Source: Pseudomonadota bacterium
GTDB taxonomy: Bacteria > Myxococcota_A > UBA796 > SXON01
Direction: 5' to 3'
Assembly: GCA_030685065.1 (NCBI GenBank)
Contig: JAUXQH010000175.1
Span: 62,001-126,000 of the forward strand
Length of the DNA stretch: 64,000 nt
Of this stretch, positions 25,312 through 34,495 are shown piece after piece. Each line of letters opens with the position of its first letter. The first letter of the stretch is position 1. A program made the position numbers and the translations under genes. The notes beneath the pieces were generated by a model, which was not told the DNA's origin, ran no database searches, and was given only the letters and a program-made list of their open reading frames with translations.

Positions 25312-27189
25312 CTACCCGGGCGAGAAGATGAAGGGGTAGGAAACGATGACGATGCCGCCGCCCTTCGGCTCGGGGAACTGGAACCGCATGAACCGGCCGT
25401 TGATGCAGGACTCGACCGCGGGGTTGTTCATCGTGGTGGTCTTGGTGGTCGCGGACGACACCGTTCCATCCTTGGCGATGACGAACTTCACGGTGATCTT
25501 GCCACCCAGCGAGGGGTTCTTGGTCAGCTCGCGCTGGTAGCAGTACCGGATCTGGCTCATGTTGCGCTTGATGACCGCGTCGATGAGCGACTTGTCGAGC
25601 GCGCCGAGGATGATGGGGTCACCACCGACGGTGCCGATGCCGCCATCGCCCTTGGTGCCGAAGTTTCCGCCGCCCGAGCCGTAGCCCGAGGCGCCCGACC
25701 CACGGCCCTTGGTGCCGAGGCCGCCGAGGCCTTCCGCCGTGCCGCCGCCGCCGAGACCCGACCCACGCGCGCCGAGGCCGCCGGAGCCGATCTGGGTGCC
25801 CTTGGCCCCGATGAGCCCGCCGATGCCGCTCATCATGTCGGCGTTGAGCCCGGTGGCGCCGAGCATGCTGTCGAGCGCCGAGTCGTCGCGGAGGGCGCCG
25901 AGGACACCGGCGTTCTCGGCGACTTCCTTGTCCAGCTGCTGCTTCTGCATCTGGACCTTGTCGCCCTTCGCCTTGTCCATCTTCGCGTCTTTCTTGCCGA
26001 CCTTGCCCTCTTCCTTCTTGGCCTTGGCGCCCTCACCCGCGTCCGGGTTGTCGTCGCGCTTCTTCTCGTCCTTGATCTCTTCCTTCTTCTCGAGGAGGAG
26101 CTCGACCATGTGGTCGTCGAGGAGGTTGTTCGAGCTGTCCGGCGGGGGGGGCATGACCGCCACGGCGACGCCGAACATGAACGTCACGAACGTCATGAAC
26201 GCGATGATGCCGAGGAAGGGGTAGTCGATGTCGCTGCCGAACTTCGAGACGGCCTTCTTGCCGGGGTACGCCTGGTGGGCGACGAAGATCGTGCTGCCGA
26301 GATCGACGACGAGCCGGGCGTCTTCCGGGATTTGCACGGTGATCGTGCTCCCGTTCTTCTTCGCCTTGCCGTCCGCCACGAGCTCGGTGAACGTGCGGCG
26401 GGTCTCACCGATGTCGACGAAGCCGGCCCACTTGTCGCTGGCGTTGCAGACCCACTGGCCGCCGACGTTCTGGAAGAGGACGTAGTTCTCGCTCGGGAGG
26501 AACTCGACCGGGACGAAGAAGCCGGCCTTGGACGAGGCGCGGTCATCGAGGCCGACGATGGGGAGCGTCGCGGAGCCCACGACCACGGTGCGGTTGCCGG
26601 CACCGCCGGAGGCGTAGAAGTGCTTGATGTCGAGGACGGCGTCCCCGAAGACCTGGGCCACCTCGAGGTGCCGACCGCGCGAGCGGTCGGATGCCGCGTC
26701 GGTCGCGGAGGCGCTGGCGCGCATCACGAAGGCCATCACGTCTTCCGCGGGCTCGTCGTCGTCACCGAAGACCTGGGCCTCGGGAGCCTCGCCGGTGCTG
26801 ACCGTGTGCTTCTCGAGCGAGAGGGTCGGCGCGTCGACGCGCGTGGCCTCGTCATCCGCGAACGCGGCGGAGTCGGTGATCCGGACGACCACGCGCACGG
26901 CGCCGAACCCCAGGGTGTCGCCGTTGGAGAGCACGACGTTGCTCACCGACGCGCCGTTCACCTGGGTGCTCTGGTCGCCGACGAGGTCGAGCAGCTGCAC
27001 CGTGCCGTCCTCGTTGACGTTGAGCACGGCGTGCAGGTCCTGCAGCGAGGGGTCCTCGATGCGCAGCATCGCGGCGGGGCCCTTGCCGATGGTCACGCTC
27101 TCAGCGGAGAGCTCCTCGCGACGGACGAATTCCCCGCCGTTGAAGATCTCGAAGGTGAGGACGAGCGAACCGGAGGATGAACCGGCCAT
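25312..27189 (-). CDS. gltG: FHA-domain gliding protein GltG (AgmX/PglI C-terminal domain)
   Basis: 625 residues. Residues about 25-105 form an FHA phosphothreonine-binding domain (SVTIGKGPAAMLRIEDPS, DLHAVLNV, QSTQVNGASV), 175-300 a cytoplasmic domain with LEVAQVFGDAVLDIKHF, 323-346 one membrane helix (YPFLGIIAFMTFVTFMFGVA), then a Lys/Glu-rich periplasmic stretch, a Gly-rich flexible tract about 455-525 and a TonB-like C-terminus (MSQIRYCYQRELTKNPSLGG). In Myxococcus, GltG spans the inner membrane, binds regulators inside and reaches outer-membrane Glt parts outside. AAGGGA precedes ATG 27187-27189. Confidence 0.82.
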   Translation of the reverse strand: MAGSSSGSLVLTFEIFNGGEFVRREELSAESVTIGKGPAAMLRIEDPSLQDLHAVLNVNEDGTVQLLDLVGDQSTQVNGASVSNVVLSNGDTLGFGAVRVVVRITDSAAFADDEATRVDAPTLSLEKHTVSTGEAPEAQVFGDDDEPAEDVMAFVMRASASATDAASDRSRGRHLEVAQVFGDAVLDIKHFYASGGAGNRTVVVGSATLPIVGLDDRASSKAGFFVPVEFLPSENYVLFQNVGGQWVCNASDKWAGFVDIGETRRTFTELVADGKAKKNGSTITVQIPEDARLVVDLGSTIFVAHQAYPGKKAVSKFGSDIDYPFLGIIAFMTFVTFMFGVAVAVMPPPPDSSNNLLDDHMVELLLEKKEEIKDEKKRDDNPDAGEGAKAKKEEGKVGKKDAKMDKAKGDKVQMQKQQLDKEVAENAGVLGALRDDSALDSMLGATGLNADMMSGIGGLIGAKGTQIGSGGLGARGSGLGGGGTAEGLGGLGTKGRGSGASGYGSGGGNFGTKGDGGIGTVGGDPIILGALDKSLIDAVIKRNMSQIRYCYQRELTKNPSLGGKITVKFVIAKDGTVSSATTKTTTMNNPAVESCINGRFMRFQFPEPKGGGIVIVSYPFIFSPG

Positions 27190-27310
27190 GGGAGTCCCTT
27201 GCGACCGCATGCGCGGCCCCTGAGGTTTGCGCGCCCGGGAGGGCGCTGAACGGGACGGGCGCCCCGTGGATGCGTTCTGTAGAAGGCTGTGGAGAAGGCC
27301 TGTGGAGGGG

Positions 27311-27589
27311 CTACTTCACTTCGTCGACGGACTGTTCCATCTCGGCGTTGAAGTCCTCACGCAGCTTGATGAGGGGATTGAAGCTGGCCTTCTTGCGGTC
27401 GAGCACGAGCGCGCTGGACGGCTTCACGAGCTCGCCGCTCACGTCGAGGCCTTCGAAGTCGATCTCGGTCTTCTGCTTGTAGGAGACCTTGCGGCCCTCG
27501 GCTTCTTCTTCCTGCGCGAAGGCGGCGCCGGAGAGCGCGCCCGTGAGGGCGCTGACGAGGACGAGACGAGAGAGGAGAGTACGGGTCAT
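27311..27589 (-). CDS. cglF: Adventurous gliding motility protein CglF homologue
   Basis: 92 residues: a signal peptide ending AAFAQ, then a short mature part with RKVSYKQKTEIDFEGLDVSG, ELVKPSSALVLDRKKASFNP and LIKLREDFNAEMEQSVDE. These match the small CglF family of the Myxococcus gliding system, an outer-membrane-associated partner of the Glt complex. The ATG at 27587-27589 is chosen because upstream ones would precede the signal. It stands 121 bases upstream of gltG and after the gltE terminator, so it starts a new transcription unit. Confidence 0.78.
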   Translation of the reverse strand: MTRTLLSRLVLVSALTGALSGAAFAQEEEAEGRKVSYKQKTEIDFEGLDVSGELVKPSSALVLDRKKASFNPLIKLREDFNAEMEQSVDEVK

Positions 27590-27772
27590 TGGAGGCTCCC
27601 GGAGGTGTGGGCGCTGCGGGCACATTGTCGCGTGCCATGAAGCATAGGACAATAGGACGTTGCCGGGGTTCCGGTCAAACTTCTGTCTAGCGGACGTTCC
27701 CCTGGCGCTCGGCCGGAACCGGGCCGCTCAGAGGCAGCCTGGGCAAGCGGACGAGGGGGCGAAAAAACCGAC

Positions 27773-27804
27773 AGCCCCGCCGCGAGCATACTCGCGGCGG
27801 GGCT
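27773..27804 (-). terminator. Strong intrinsic terminator after the gltA-E operon
   Basis: On the minus strand a 14-bp stem (AGCCCCGCCGCGAG / CTCGCGGCGGGGCT) with a four-base loop is followed by GTCGGTTTTTTCG, a classic T tract. It sits 24 bases beyond the gltE stop and closes the gltA-gltE transcript. Confidence 0.88.
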
Positions 27805-27827
27805 GGTGGGTTGGGGCGACTTCGCCT

Positions 27828-29309
27828 CTACTGCGGTGCCGGTGCCGGGGCCGGAGGGGCCTCCGGAGCGGGGGCCGGGGCCGTGCCCGCACCCACGGGC
27901 ACCGTCCCTTCCGGTGCGGGCGGCGTGGCGCCCTCCACGGGAGCGGCGGTACCGCACGTCGCCTTCGCGGCTTCGAGCTGCGCCATGGAGTCCGTCACGA
28001 AGGTCTCCATGTCGCCGACCATGCCGAGATCCTTCTCGGTGATGACGGGCTCGGCCTGCTCGATGACCATCTGGGCCATCTGACCGGCGTCCGTGGCGAG
28101 GAGGCACTCGTTCTTGAGGTCCGCCTTCATCTTCGCGATGTTCTCGGCCATCTGCTTGAGCTGTTCGGCCTGGCGCTTCTCGCGGGCGATGCGCTCGTCC
28201 TCGATGCGCTTGAGCTCTTCTTTGCGCTTGCGGTCGATCTCGCGATCCTTCTCGACCGAAGCCTGCCACTCGAAGAACTCGTCGCTCGGGGAGAGCGTCC
28301 CGGCGCCCTTCTGGAACTCTTCCAGGACCTTCTTGGCCTTGTCGAAGTTCTTGGTGTACTTCTGGTAGAGCATCGTCGCGTTGTAGGCCAGCACGCGGTT
28401 GCCCGGGTCCTTGGCGAGGAGCGTGTCGTAGATCTTCGTGGCGGCGTCGTAGTCCTGGACGCCACGAAGCGCGATGGCGTAGCCCATCTGCGCGTCGGCG
28501 TTGCCGGGGAACTGCTTGACCACGGCCTCGAAGCAGGTCTTCGCGAGGACGTAGTCGCCCGAATCGAGCGCGATGTACCCGAGGTTCAGGTTGGCCTGCA
28601 TGTTGCCGGGGTCGACCTTGATCGCGGTCTTGAACTCCTCGATCGCGGCGGCCTCGTTGCCCTTCTGGAGCTGGATGACGCCCATGTTGTTGTAGATGCC
28701 GGGGTCGGCATCGTTCAACGTCTTGGCCTTCTGCGCGCAGAGGAGGCTCATCTCGAAGTTGCCCTGCGCGTAGTACGCGCGGGACAGGTTCCGGTAGGCA
28801 CCCACGTTCTTGGGATCACGCGCCAGGATCTCCTGCGCCTGCGCGATCGCCTCGTCGTAGAGCTTGGCGTTCGTGAGGACGTCGACCAGGTTGGCGCGGG
28901 CCTGGAGATCGGTGGGGTTCTTCTCGATGAAGCCCTTGTAGAGCTCGATCGCCTCGGTGCTCTTGCCCGTCTGACCGAGCACGAGGCCCAGGTTGAACAG
29001 CGCCGAGTTGTAGGTCGGCTGGAGCTCGAGGGCCTTGCGGTAGCTGGCCTCGGCCTTCGCGAGGTCACCCGTGCGCTCGGCACAATATCCGGCGTTGTAC
29101 CAAGCCTTGGCGTACGCCGGGTCCGCCGTGGTGGCGGCCTCGAACTTGGCCAGGGCCGCGGCGTAGTCGATCGAGCTGGCCTTGAGCAGGGTCACGCCTT
29201 CGGTGAAGGCCTGCTTCGGGTTCACCGTCTGCGCCGTGGGGTTGGTGTCAACAGGGACCTTCGGACCGCAGCCCGCGGCGAGGAGGACAATGATGGGGAG
29301 AATGCGCAT
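27828..29309 (-). CDS. gltE: Gliding motility TPR lipoprotein GltE (AglT-like)
   Basis: 493 residues. Signal MRILPIIVLLAAGC (Cys14). Residues about 35-330 are tandem TPRs (AKAWYNAGYCAERTGDLAKA, NSALFNLGLVLGQTGKSTEA, PGIYNNMGVIQLQKGNEAAA). A highly charged coiled-coil stretch with REIDRKRKEELKRIEDERIA follows at about 340-400, then CLLATDAGQMAQMVIEQAEP and a Pro/Ala tail. In Myxococcus the TPR lipoprotein GltE belongs to the periplasmic/outer-membrane gliding complex. It starts 9 bases after gltD and is followed by a strong terminator. Confidence 0.82.
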   Translation of the reverse strand: MRILPIIVLLAAGCGPKVPVDTNPTAQTVNPKQAFTEGVTLLKASSIDYAAALAKFEAATTADPAYAKAWYNAGYCAERTGDLAKAEASYRKALELQPTYNSALFNLGLVLGQTGKSTEAIELYKGFIEKNPTDLQARANLVDVLTNAKLYDEAIAQAQEILARDPKNVGAYRNLSRAYYAQGNFEMSLLCAQKAKTLNDADPGIYNNMGVIQLQKGNEAAAIEEFKTAIKVDPGNMQANLNLGYIALDSGDYVLAKTCFEAVVKQFPGNADAQMGYAIALRGVQDYDAATKIYDTLLAKDPGNRVLAYNATMLYQKYTKNFDKAKKVLEEFQKGAGTLSPSDEFFEWQASVEKDREIDRKRKEELKRIEDERIAREKRQAEQLKQMAENIAKMKADLKNECLLATDAGQMAQMVIEQAEPVITEKDLGMVGDMETFVTDSMAQLEAAKATCGTAAPVEGATPPAPEGTVPVGAGTAPAPAPEAPPAPAPAPQ

Positions 29310-29318
29310 CGTGTTCTC

Positions 29319-32300
29319 TTAGGGCTCAGATTCGATGGTACCGGCGAAGGTCGAAGGCGCCGAGTACCGGGCCTCCGGGATCTTCTCGAACAGGCCCGGG
29401 AAGTCATCGGGGCGCAGGACGCCAAGACGACGGGTCGCATTCGCGGTGTTGTCGTTGTACAGGTTGAGCTCGTAGGACTTCTGGAGCGCCGCCGAGTAGG
29501 CCGCCGCCGCCTTCTCGATCTGGGGGTACGCCTTGTCCTCGAGCGCCATCGTGTAGAGCTCCTTCTGGTCCGCCGTGAGGTAGGTCGGGATCCAGGAGCC
29601 CTTCAGCGACTCGCTCAGGTTCTCGTAGGCGGAGCCGAGGCGCGCCAGGGCCGCGAGGCCCCACTCGCCGGCACCGGTGCCGATGATGCCCGCGTAGGTC
29701 TTCTCGACCTCGCTCATCGCCCGGACCTTGGAGACGAGCTGCTCGGTCAGGAGCTTGTCGGTCTGCTTCTGGTTGAGCTTCTTGTCCCCGGGGCCGCCGA
29801 TCTTCATGGCCATGTACGCCTGGTACTGGGGCTCGGCGAGGATGTACATGATCTGAGCGACGTACTCGACGGAGAGCTCGAACTGCGCGCCCGCCTTCTT
29901 CTGGATGTCGAAGAACGCGACGGTTTCTTTCCAGTGGGTGCCGACCTTGGCGCCCTGGCCGAGCTTGTCCATCAGGAGCCCGTAGTGGAGCCGGGCGTAC
30001 ATGAGCTCATCGAGAGAGCCCATGACCTGCGGAGGGGCGCCCCTCACGACGGGCTTGGGGGTGTAGAACCCGAGGTAGACCTTGGAGGCCTCCGCCCACT
30101 TCTCGTGCTCTTCGTAGATGCGCGCGATGTCGAGCTGGATGCCGTTGAGGTTCGGCTTGTCCGGGAACGCGGTGATGTACTGCTGGTAGTTCTTGACCGC
30201 CTGCTCCCACTGGCCGAGGGAGTTGCGGAAGAGCGCGGCCGAGTAGAGCGCGTCGGGCGCGCCCGGGTGCGCCTTGTCGAGGACGTACAGCTTCTCGTAC
30301 CAATTCGCGGCCTCGCCGAAGTTGGCGATCGACTCGTAGTCGAAGCCCAACGCGGCGACCTGGTCCTTGTAGTACTTCGACTTGGGGAACTTCTCGACGA
30401 TGACGTGCCGGACCTTCATGGAGTCGGTCACGTTTCCGAGGTCCCGGTAGTAGACCGCGGCGTTGTTCAACGCGAGGTCCGCGTTCTGGGAGCTCGGGAA
30501 CTCCTGGTAGAAGGCCCAGTAGTCCGCCGCGCCCTGCTTCTTGTCCGAGGTCTTCTTGAAGTTGATCTCGATGAACTTCAGCGAGGAGTTCTCGTAGACG
30601 CCGTAGACCTCCTTCTTGAAGGAGTCGGAGCCCAGGCCCACCTGGTCGAAGTAGAACTTGGAGTTCTTCTTCAAGCTGTCCCAATCTTCGACGAGCGCGA
30701 AGCTGTCGAGGATCAGGTTGGCCGCCTGCTCGGCTTCCTTGGACTTGGGATCCATGGAGATGACGACGTTGAAGCGCTCGGACGCTTCCTTGAACTGATT
30801 CTTGTTGTAGAGGAGGTAGGCCGACTTGTAGATGATCTGGCGCGCCTTCGGATCGGTCGGGAAGAGCTCGCGGAACTGATCCAGCGCCTTGAGCTGCTTC
30901 TGCTCCCAATCGGAGAGCGGGATCGCGTCGGTCTTCTTGCCTGGATCGGGCCCACCGGCGCCGCTGTTCTTGGCCTCGCGCTTGATCATCTCCTCAGCCG
31001 CGAAGATCGCGGATTCGGCGCAGAAGCGGGAGTGCTGGCCCTTGGTGTCGATGCTGACGACCTTCATGTACTGGTCGTAGGCGCTGTCGAACTTCTTGAT
31101 GGTGTACAAGAGCTCGGAGTACGAATAACGCACTTCGTAGCTGTACTTGGAGTCCGGGAACTCCTGGATGTAGACCTCGTAGGCCTTCTCTGCGAGCGCG
31201 TAGGTCTGCGCGGCCTGGGAGCCGGTCTTCAGCTTCTTCGCTTCGTTGTGGTAGTTGATGGCTACCGTACGCAGGCCCTTCTCGATGAGCTCCTCTGCGG
31301 TCTTCACGGCGTCCTGGTTCGACGCATTCGTGCGCGCCCAGGAGCTCTGCTTGCCGTAGTTCTTGAGGAGGCGATCGATCTCGGCGAGCGTGTCCTCCTT
31401 CTTGCCCATCTTGGTGTAGGCCTGGATGATCTCGTTCTGGAAGTCCGGGGCGGCCGGGCCCTGCGGATCCTCCGCGATCAAGCGGCGGTAGGTCTGGATG
31501 GACGACTCGAACTTGCCCTGCTCGAAGTAGGTCGACGCGAGACGCTTGAGCATGTCGCGGATGAGCTCTTTCTTGCCGAGCTTGTTGAAGTACTCGTAGG
31601 CCTCGTCCATCTCGCCGGCGTCGGCGAAGAAGCGAACGAGATCCTTGAGCGCTTCGTCCTGAAGCTGGAGGGTCTTGCGGACGGGCTTTCCGTCGGGCCC
31701 GACTGCGCTTTCGCTCATCGAGTACGACACGACCGCCTTCATCTTGTCGATGGCGGTGGGGTAGTCCCCGACGTTGTAGTAGCACCAGGCGAGCTTGTAG
31801 TTCGCGAAGGCGTACTTCTCGTGGTCCTTGTACGCGGCGGCCTTCTGGTAGGCGTTGAGCGCCTTGTAGGCCTCGTTCTTGTCGAACCAGTACTCGCCGA
31901 TGAGCACGTAGGCGTCGGGGACGAACCGGCTCTCGGGGTAGGTCTTCACGAGCTTGGTGAACTCGGTGTTCGCCGGATCGGTCTGCCCGGTGTCGGACAG
32001 CGCTTGACCCAGGTAGAACGTGGCTTCGTCAGCCCGCTGATACTGGGGGTAGCTGGCCAGGATCTGCTTGTAGAGCTTGATGCTCTTGTCCTGCCAGCCG
32101 CGCGACTCCTTCACGAAGTCGGCCTGCTTGATGTTGTCGGTGTTTCCGTTCGGCTTGTTGAACTCTTCGTCAACGGCCTTCTGGAAGATCCCCATCTCCG
32201 TGAGGTAGAGCTCACGCCCTTCCTCGAAGTAGAGGTCCGCGAGGCGGAGGAGCATCTCCGCCTTCTGGTCGCCCTGCGCGGACGTTCCCGAGATGATCTC

Positions 32301-32528
32301 CTTGAGGCGGGAGATCGACTCGAGACGCGCCGCCCGCGCGGCTGCCCGGAGGGCCTCCGACTGCTGGGTAGCGGCATCCACGTCCGTGGCCTTGAGCACA
32401 CGGCGCTCGGCCTTCTGGTCGCGGCCTTGCGCGTACGCGGCCGACGGGGCGAGGGTCACCGCGAAGGTGCCCGCCCCGAGAAGGAGGCTCAGCGCGAGGC
32501 CGACGCGAGGAGAAAACATGCGTTCCAT
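29319..32528 (-). CDS. gltD: Gliding motility TPR protein GltD (AgmU-like)
   Basis: 1069 residues: signal peptide MERMFSPRVGLALSLLLGAG to about AYAQ, then a periplasmic solenoid of many TPR-like units (e.g. RADEATFYLGQALSDTGQTD, KYAFANYKLAWCYYNVGDYP, DFQNEIIQAYTKMGKKEDTL). The size, Lys/Tyr-rich composition and position between gltC and gltE match AgmU/GltD, the large periplasmic gliding scaffold. AAGGAG precedes ATG 32526-32528; a second ATG at 32517-32519 is possible. Gap of 80 bases from gltC and 9 bases to gltE. Confidence 0.8.
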   Translation of the reverse strand: MERMFSPRVGLALSLLLGAGTFAVTLAPSAAYAQGRDQKAERRVLKATDVDAATQQSEALRAAARAARLESISRLKEIISGTSAQGDQKAEMLLRLADLYFEEGRELYLTEMGIFQKAVDEEFNKPNGNTDNIKQADFVKESRGWQDKSIKLYKQILASYPQYQRADEATFYLGQALSDTGQTDPANTEFTKLVKTYPESRFVPDAYVLIGEYWFDKNEAYKALNAYQKAAAYKDHEKYAFANYKLAWCYYNVGDYPTAIDKMKAVVSYSMSESAVGPDGKPVRKTLQLQDEALKDLVRFFADAGEMDEAYEYFNKLGKKELIRDMLKRLASTYFEQGKFESSIQTYRRLIAEDPQGPAAPDFQNEIIQAYTKMGKKEDTLAEIDRLLKNYGKQSSWARTNASNQDAVKTAEELIEKGLRTVAINYHNEAKKLKTGSQAAQTYALAEKAYEVYIQEFPDSKYSYEVRYSYSELLYTIKKFDSAYDQYMKVVSIDTKGQHSRFCAESAIFAAEEMIKREAKNSGAGGPDPGKKTDAIPLSDWEQKQLKALDQFRELFPTDPKARQIIYKSAYLLYNKNQFKEASERFNVVISMDPKSKEAEQAANLILDSFALVEDWDSLKKNSKFYFDQVGLGSDSFKKEVYGVYENSSLKFIEINFKKTSDKKQGAADYWAFYQEFPSSQNADLALNNAAVYYRDLGNVTDSMKVRHVIVEKFPKSKYYKDQVAALGFDYESIANFGEAANWYEKLYVLDKAHPGAPDALYSAALFRNSLGQWEQAVKNYQQYITAFPDKPNLNGIQLDIARIYEEHEKWAEASKVYLGFYTPKPVVRGAPPQVMGSLDELMYARLHYGLLMDKLGQGAKVGTHWKETVAFFDIQKKAGAQFELSVEYVAQIMYILAEPQYQAYMAMKIGGPGDKKLNQKQTDKLLTEQLVSKVRAMSEVEKTYAGIIGTGAGEWGLAALARLGSAYENLSESLKGSWIPTYLTADQKELYTMALEDKAYPQIEKAAAAYSAALQKSYELNLYNDNTANATRRLGVLRPDDFPGLFEKIPEARYSAPSTFAGTIESEP

Positions 32529-32608
32529 GAATCGGACTCCTTGTCCACAACCGGCGGATGGACCGCTGGTCAGGGGCGCACCGGGGCCGCCCAGGAAGAA
32601 GGGGAAGG

Positions 32609-34495
32609 CTACTTGCAGGATCCCTGCTCGGTGTACCGGTAGTACCCGAGCTCGTCCTGCCAGAACTCGCCGTTGAACGGCCAGTAGATCTTGTTGGCCG
32701 AGGTGCCGTAGTTGATGTCGACGTCCTTCGAGAGGTCGGACAGGTCGGGGGTCGACATCATGTAGTTGAGGATGCCGCGCTTGGCGTCGATGACCTCGAA
32801 CCGGATGATCTCGGCTTGGGTCAACAGATCCCCCAGGTAGGTGGTCATCGTGACCATCTCCTGCAGGAGCGCCAGGCCGGCGCGGCGCTTGAGGCGCTCG
32901 CGGTCTTCGGAGATGACCTTGTGGAGCTGCTCGCCCACGCCGTCCTTCCATTGGGACTTCTGCGAGTCGATGAGCGCCTCTTCGCGATCCATGATCTCGA
33001 GGTGCGTCACGATGCCCGCGAGCTCCTGGTCACGCAGCACGCGGGTGAACATCGACTTGGGGAGCACGGTGTCCGCGGCCTTGGGGTCGAAGTACCGGTC
33101 GTACGCCTGGTCGGCGAGCTTGCGGCCCTCCTCCGTGGAGTACTGCTTCAGGAAGTCCTTCATCTCCGCGTGCATCGGGCGATAGCGCGCGTCGAAGTCG
33201 AGGAGGATGCGATCAACGTCCTCGTACTCACAGAGGTTGAAGAAGGTGAGCGCGCGGAGGACGGTCGCCTCGGGGACGAACTCGTCCTTGTTGTAGAACG
33301 GGCTCTCGAGCGTCAGGAGCTGGCCGAGCGTCAGGTTGAGGTCCGACAGCATGAAGTTCGCCCAGGCGCTCTCGAACAGGCTCTGCGGCCAGTAGCGGGA
33401 GTCGCGCGCCACGTACGCGTAGTACGTGTTTGCGTCCTTGAAGTTCTCGATGCTGTAGTAGATGCGCGCGATGTTCATCAGCGACAGATCGCGGAGACGA
33501 TCGAGCTCCTCGAGCTCCTGCTGCGTCGAGGCGGAGGCCTCGGTACGGGCCACGTCCGTGAACGAGCGCACCGCGCTCTTCAGCTTGCCCTGCTTGTTGT
33601 AGATCACGCCCTCGAAGTACTTGGAGCGCGTGAACAGGTCGGACTTGTCCGAGACCTGCCCGAAGTACTTGCGTGCCTCGGTCAGCTTGTCCTGCTCGTA
33701 GAGCCGTACACCCAGCAGGTAGTAGAGCTGGTTGCGCGCGGAGCGGGGGAACTCCTCGGGCGGGATCTTCGCCACGATGCGGGCGAGATCCGACTCGTCG
33801 CCGGTGAACTTGGCGATGCTCACGAGCTTGGGGAGCGCGTATTTGAAGTAGGGATTGGAGGGCCCCTTCTTCAGCACTTCGATGAAGTAGTACTGCGAGG
33901 AGTGGTACATCTCGAGGTCGTAGAGCGACCGTGCGAGGTAGTACAGGATCTTGCTCTCCTTGTCGGGGTACTGGTTCTCCTGCAGCATCCGGTGGAGCTC
34001 GTAGCTCGCCGTGAGGGGCTTCTTGGCGTTGTACGCCTTGACCGCGCTCTCGAGCCCTTCGGGATCACGCCCCTCGTCTTCGCTGTCCCCGCCCTCTTCC
34101 GGCAGGTCCTGAAGCGTCTTGGTGCCAGACTTCTTGGCGCCGATGGCCTCGGTGTTCTGGTACTCCTCGTCCTCGGCCTTGGTGCCCGACTTGGTCGACT
34201 TGGTGGTCTCCCCGCGGACAGGCTCGGACGCCGCCGGTTCTTCGGCGGTGTCCTTCTGCATCAAGGCCTTCGCCGCGGCGACGATCTCGGCGGGCGCACC
34301 TTCGTTGGTGAGGCACCGGATATCGTCGGACGTGAACTTGTCGCCCGACGAATCGATCGTCTCGACGACGATGGAGGCGGGAACGTTGACGTTCACCATG
34401 TTCATGATCTCTTCGCACGTCAGCGCGTGCGCAGACGGAGACCAGAGCAGGGCGAGCGCGAGCGCGGGGGCGACCGGAAGGAGGTGCGACTTCAT
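32609..34495 (-). CDS. gltC: Gliding motility TPR protein GltC
   Basis: 628 residues. Cleavable signal (MKSHLLPVAPALALALLWSP, cut near SAHA), a small N-terminal Cys-containing domain (LTCEEIMNMVNVNVPASIVV), an acidic low-complexity stretch about 85-150, TPR-like repeats about 155-480 (SKILYYLARSLYDLEMYHSS, RNQLYYLLGVRLYEQDKLTE) and a conserved C-terminus (YWPFNGEFWQDELGYYRY). In Myxococcus GltC works in the periplasm with GltA/GltB. The ATG overlaps the gltB stop (TGATG), preferred over a GTG one codon earlier. Confidence 0.8.
   Translation of the reverse strand: MKSHLLPVAPALALALLWSPSAHALTCEEIMNMVNVNVPASIVVETIDSSGDKFTSDDIRCLTNEGAPAEIVAAAKALMQKDTAEEPAASEPVRGETTKSTKSGTKAEDEEYQNTEAIGAKKSGTKTLQDLPEEGGDSEDEGRDPEGLESAVKAYNAKKPLTASYELHRMLQENQYPDKESKILYYLARSLYDLEMYHSSQYYFIEVLKKGPSNPYFKYALPKLVSIAKFTGDESDLARIVAKIPPEEFPRSARNQLYYLLGVRLYEQDKLTEARKYFGQVSDKSDLFTRSKYFEGVIYNKQGKLKSAVRSFTDVARTEASASTQQELEELDRLRDLSLMNIARIYYSIENFKDANTYYAYVARDSRYWPQSLFESAWANFMLSDLNLTLGQLLTLESPFYNKDEFVPEATVLRALTFFNLCEYEDVDRILLDFDARYRPMHAEMKDFLKQYSTEEGRKLADQAYDRYFDPKAADTVLPKSMFTRVLRDQELAGIVTHLEIMDREEALIDSQKSQWKDGVGEQLHKVISEDRERLKRRAGLALLQEMVTMTTYLGDLLTQAEIIRFEVIDAKRGILNYMMSTPDLSDLSKDVDINYGTSANKIYWPFNGEFWQDELGYYRYTEQGSCK

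Noticed and set aside
27660-32642. A 1660-codon open frame on the plus strand opposite gltE and gltD
   Set aside because: It mirrors the minus-strand genes; its Leu/Val/Arg/Asp-rich composition is the reverse-complement shadow of Lys/Glu/Tyr-rich TPR codons with GC-rich third positions. No domain, start signal or ribosome-binding site is visible.
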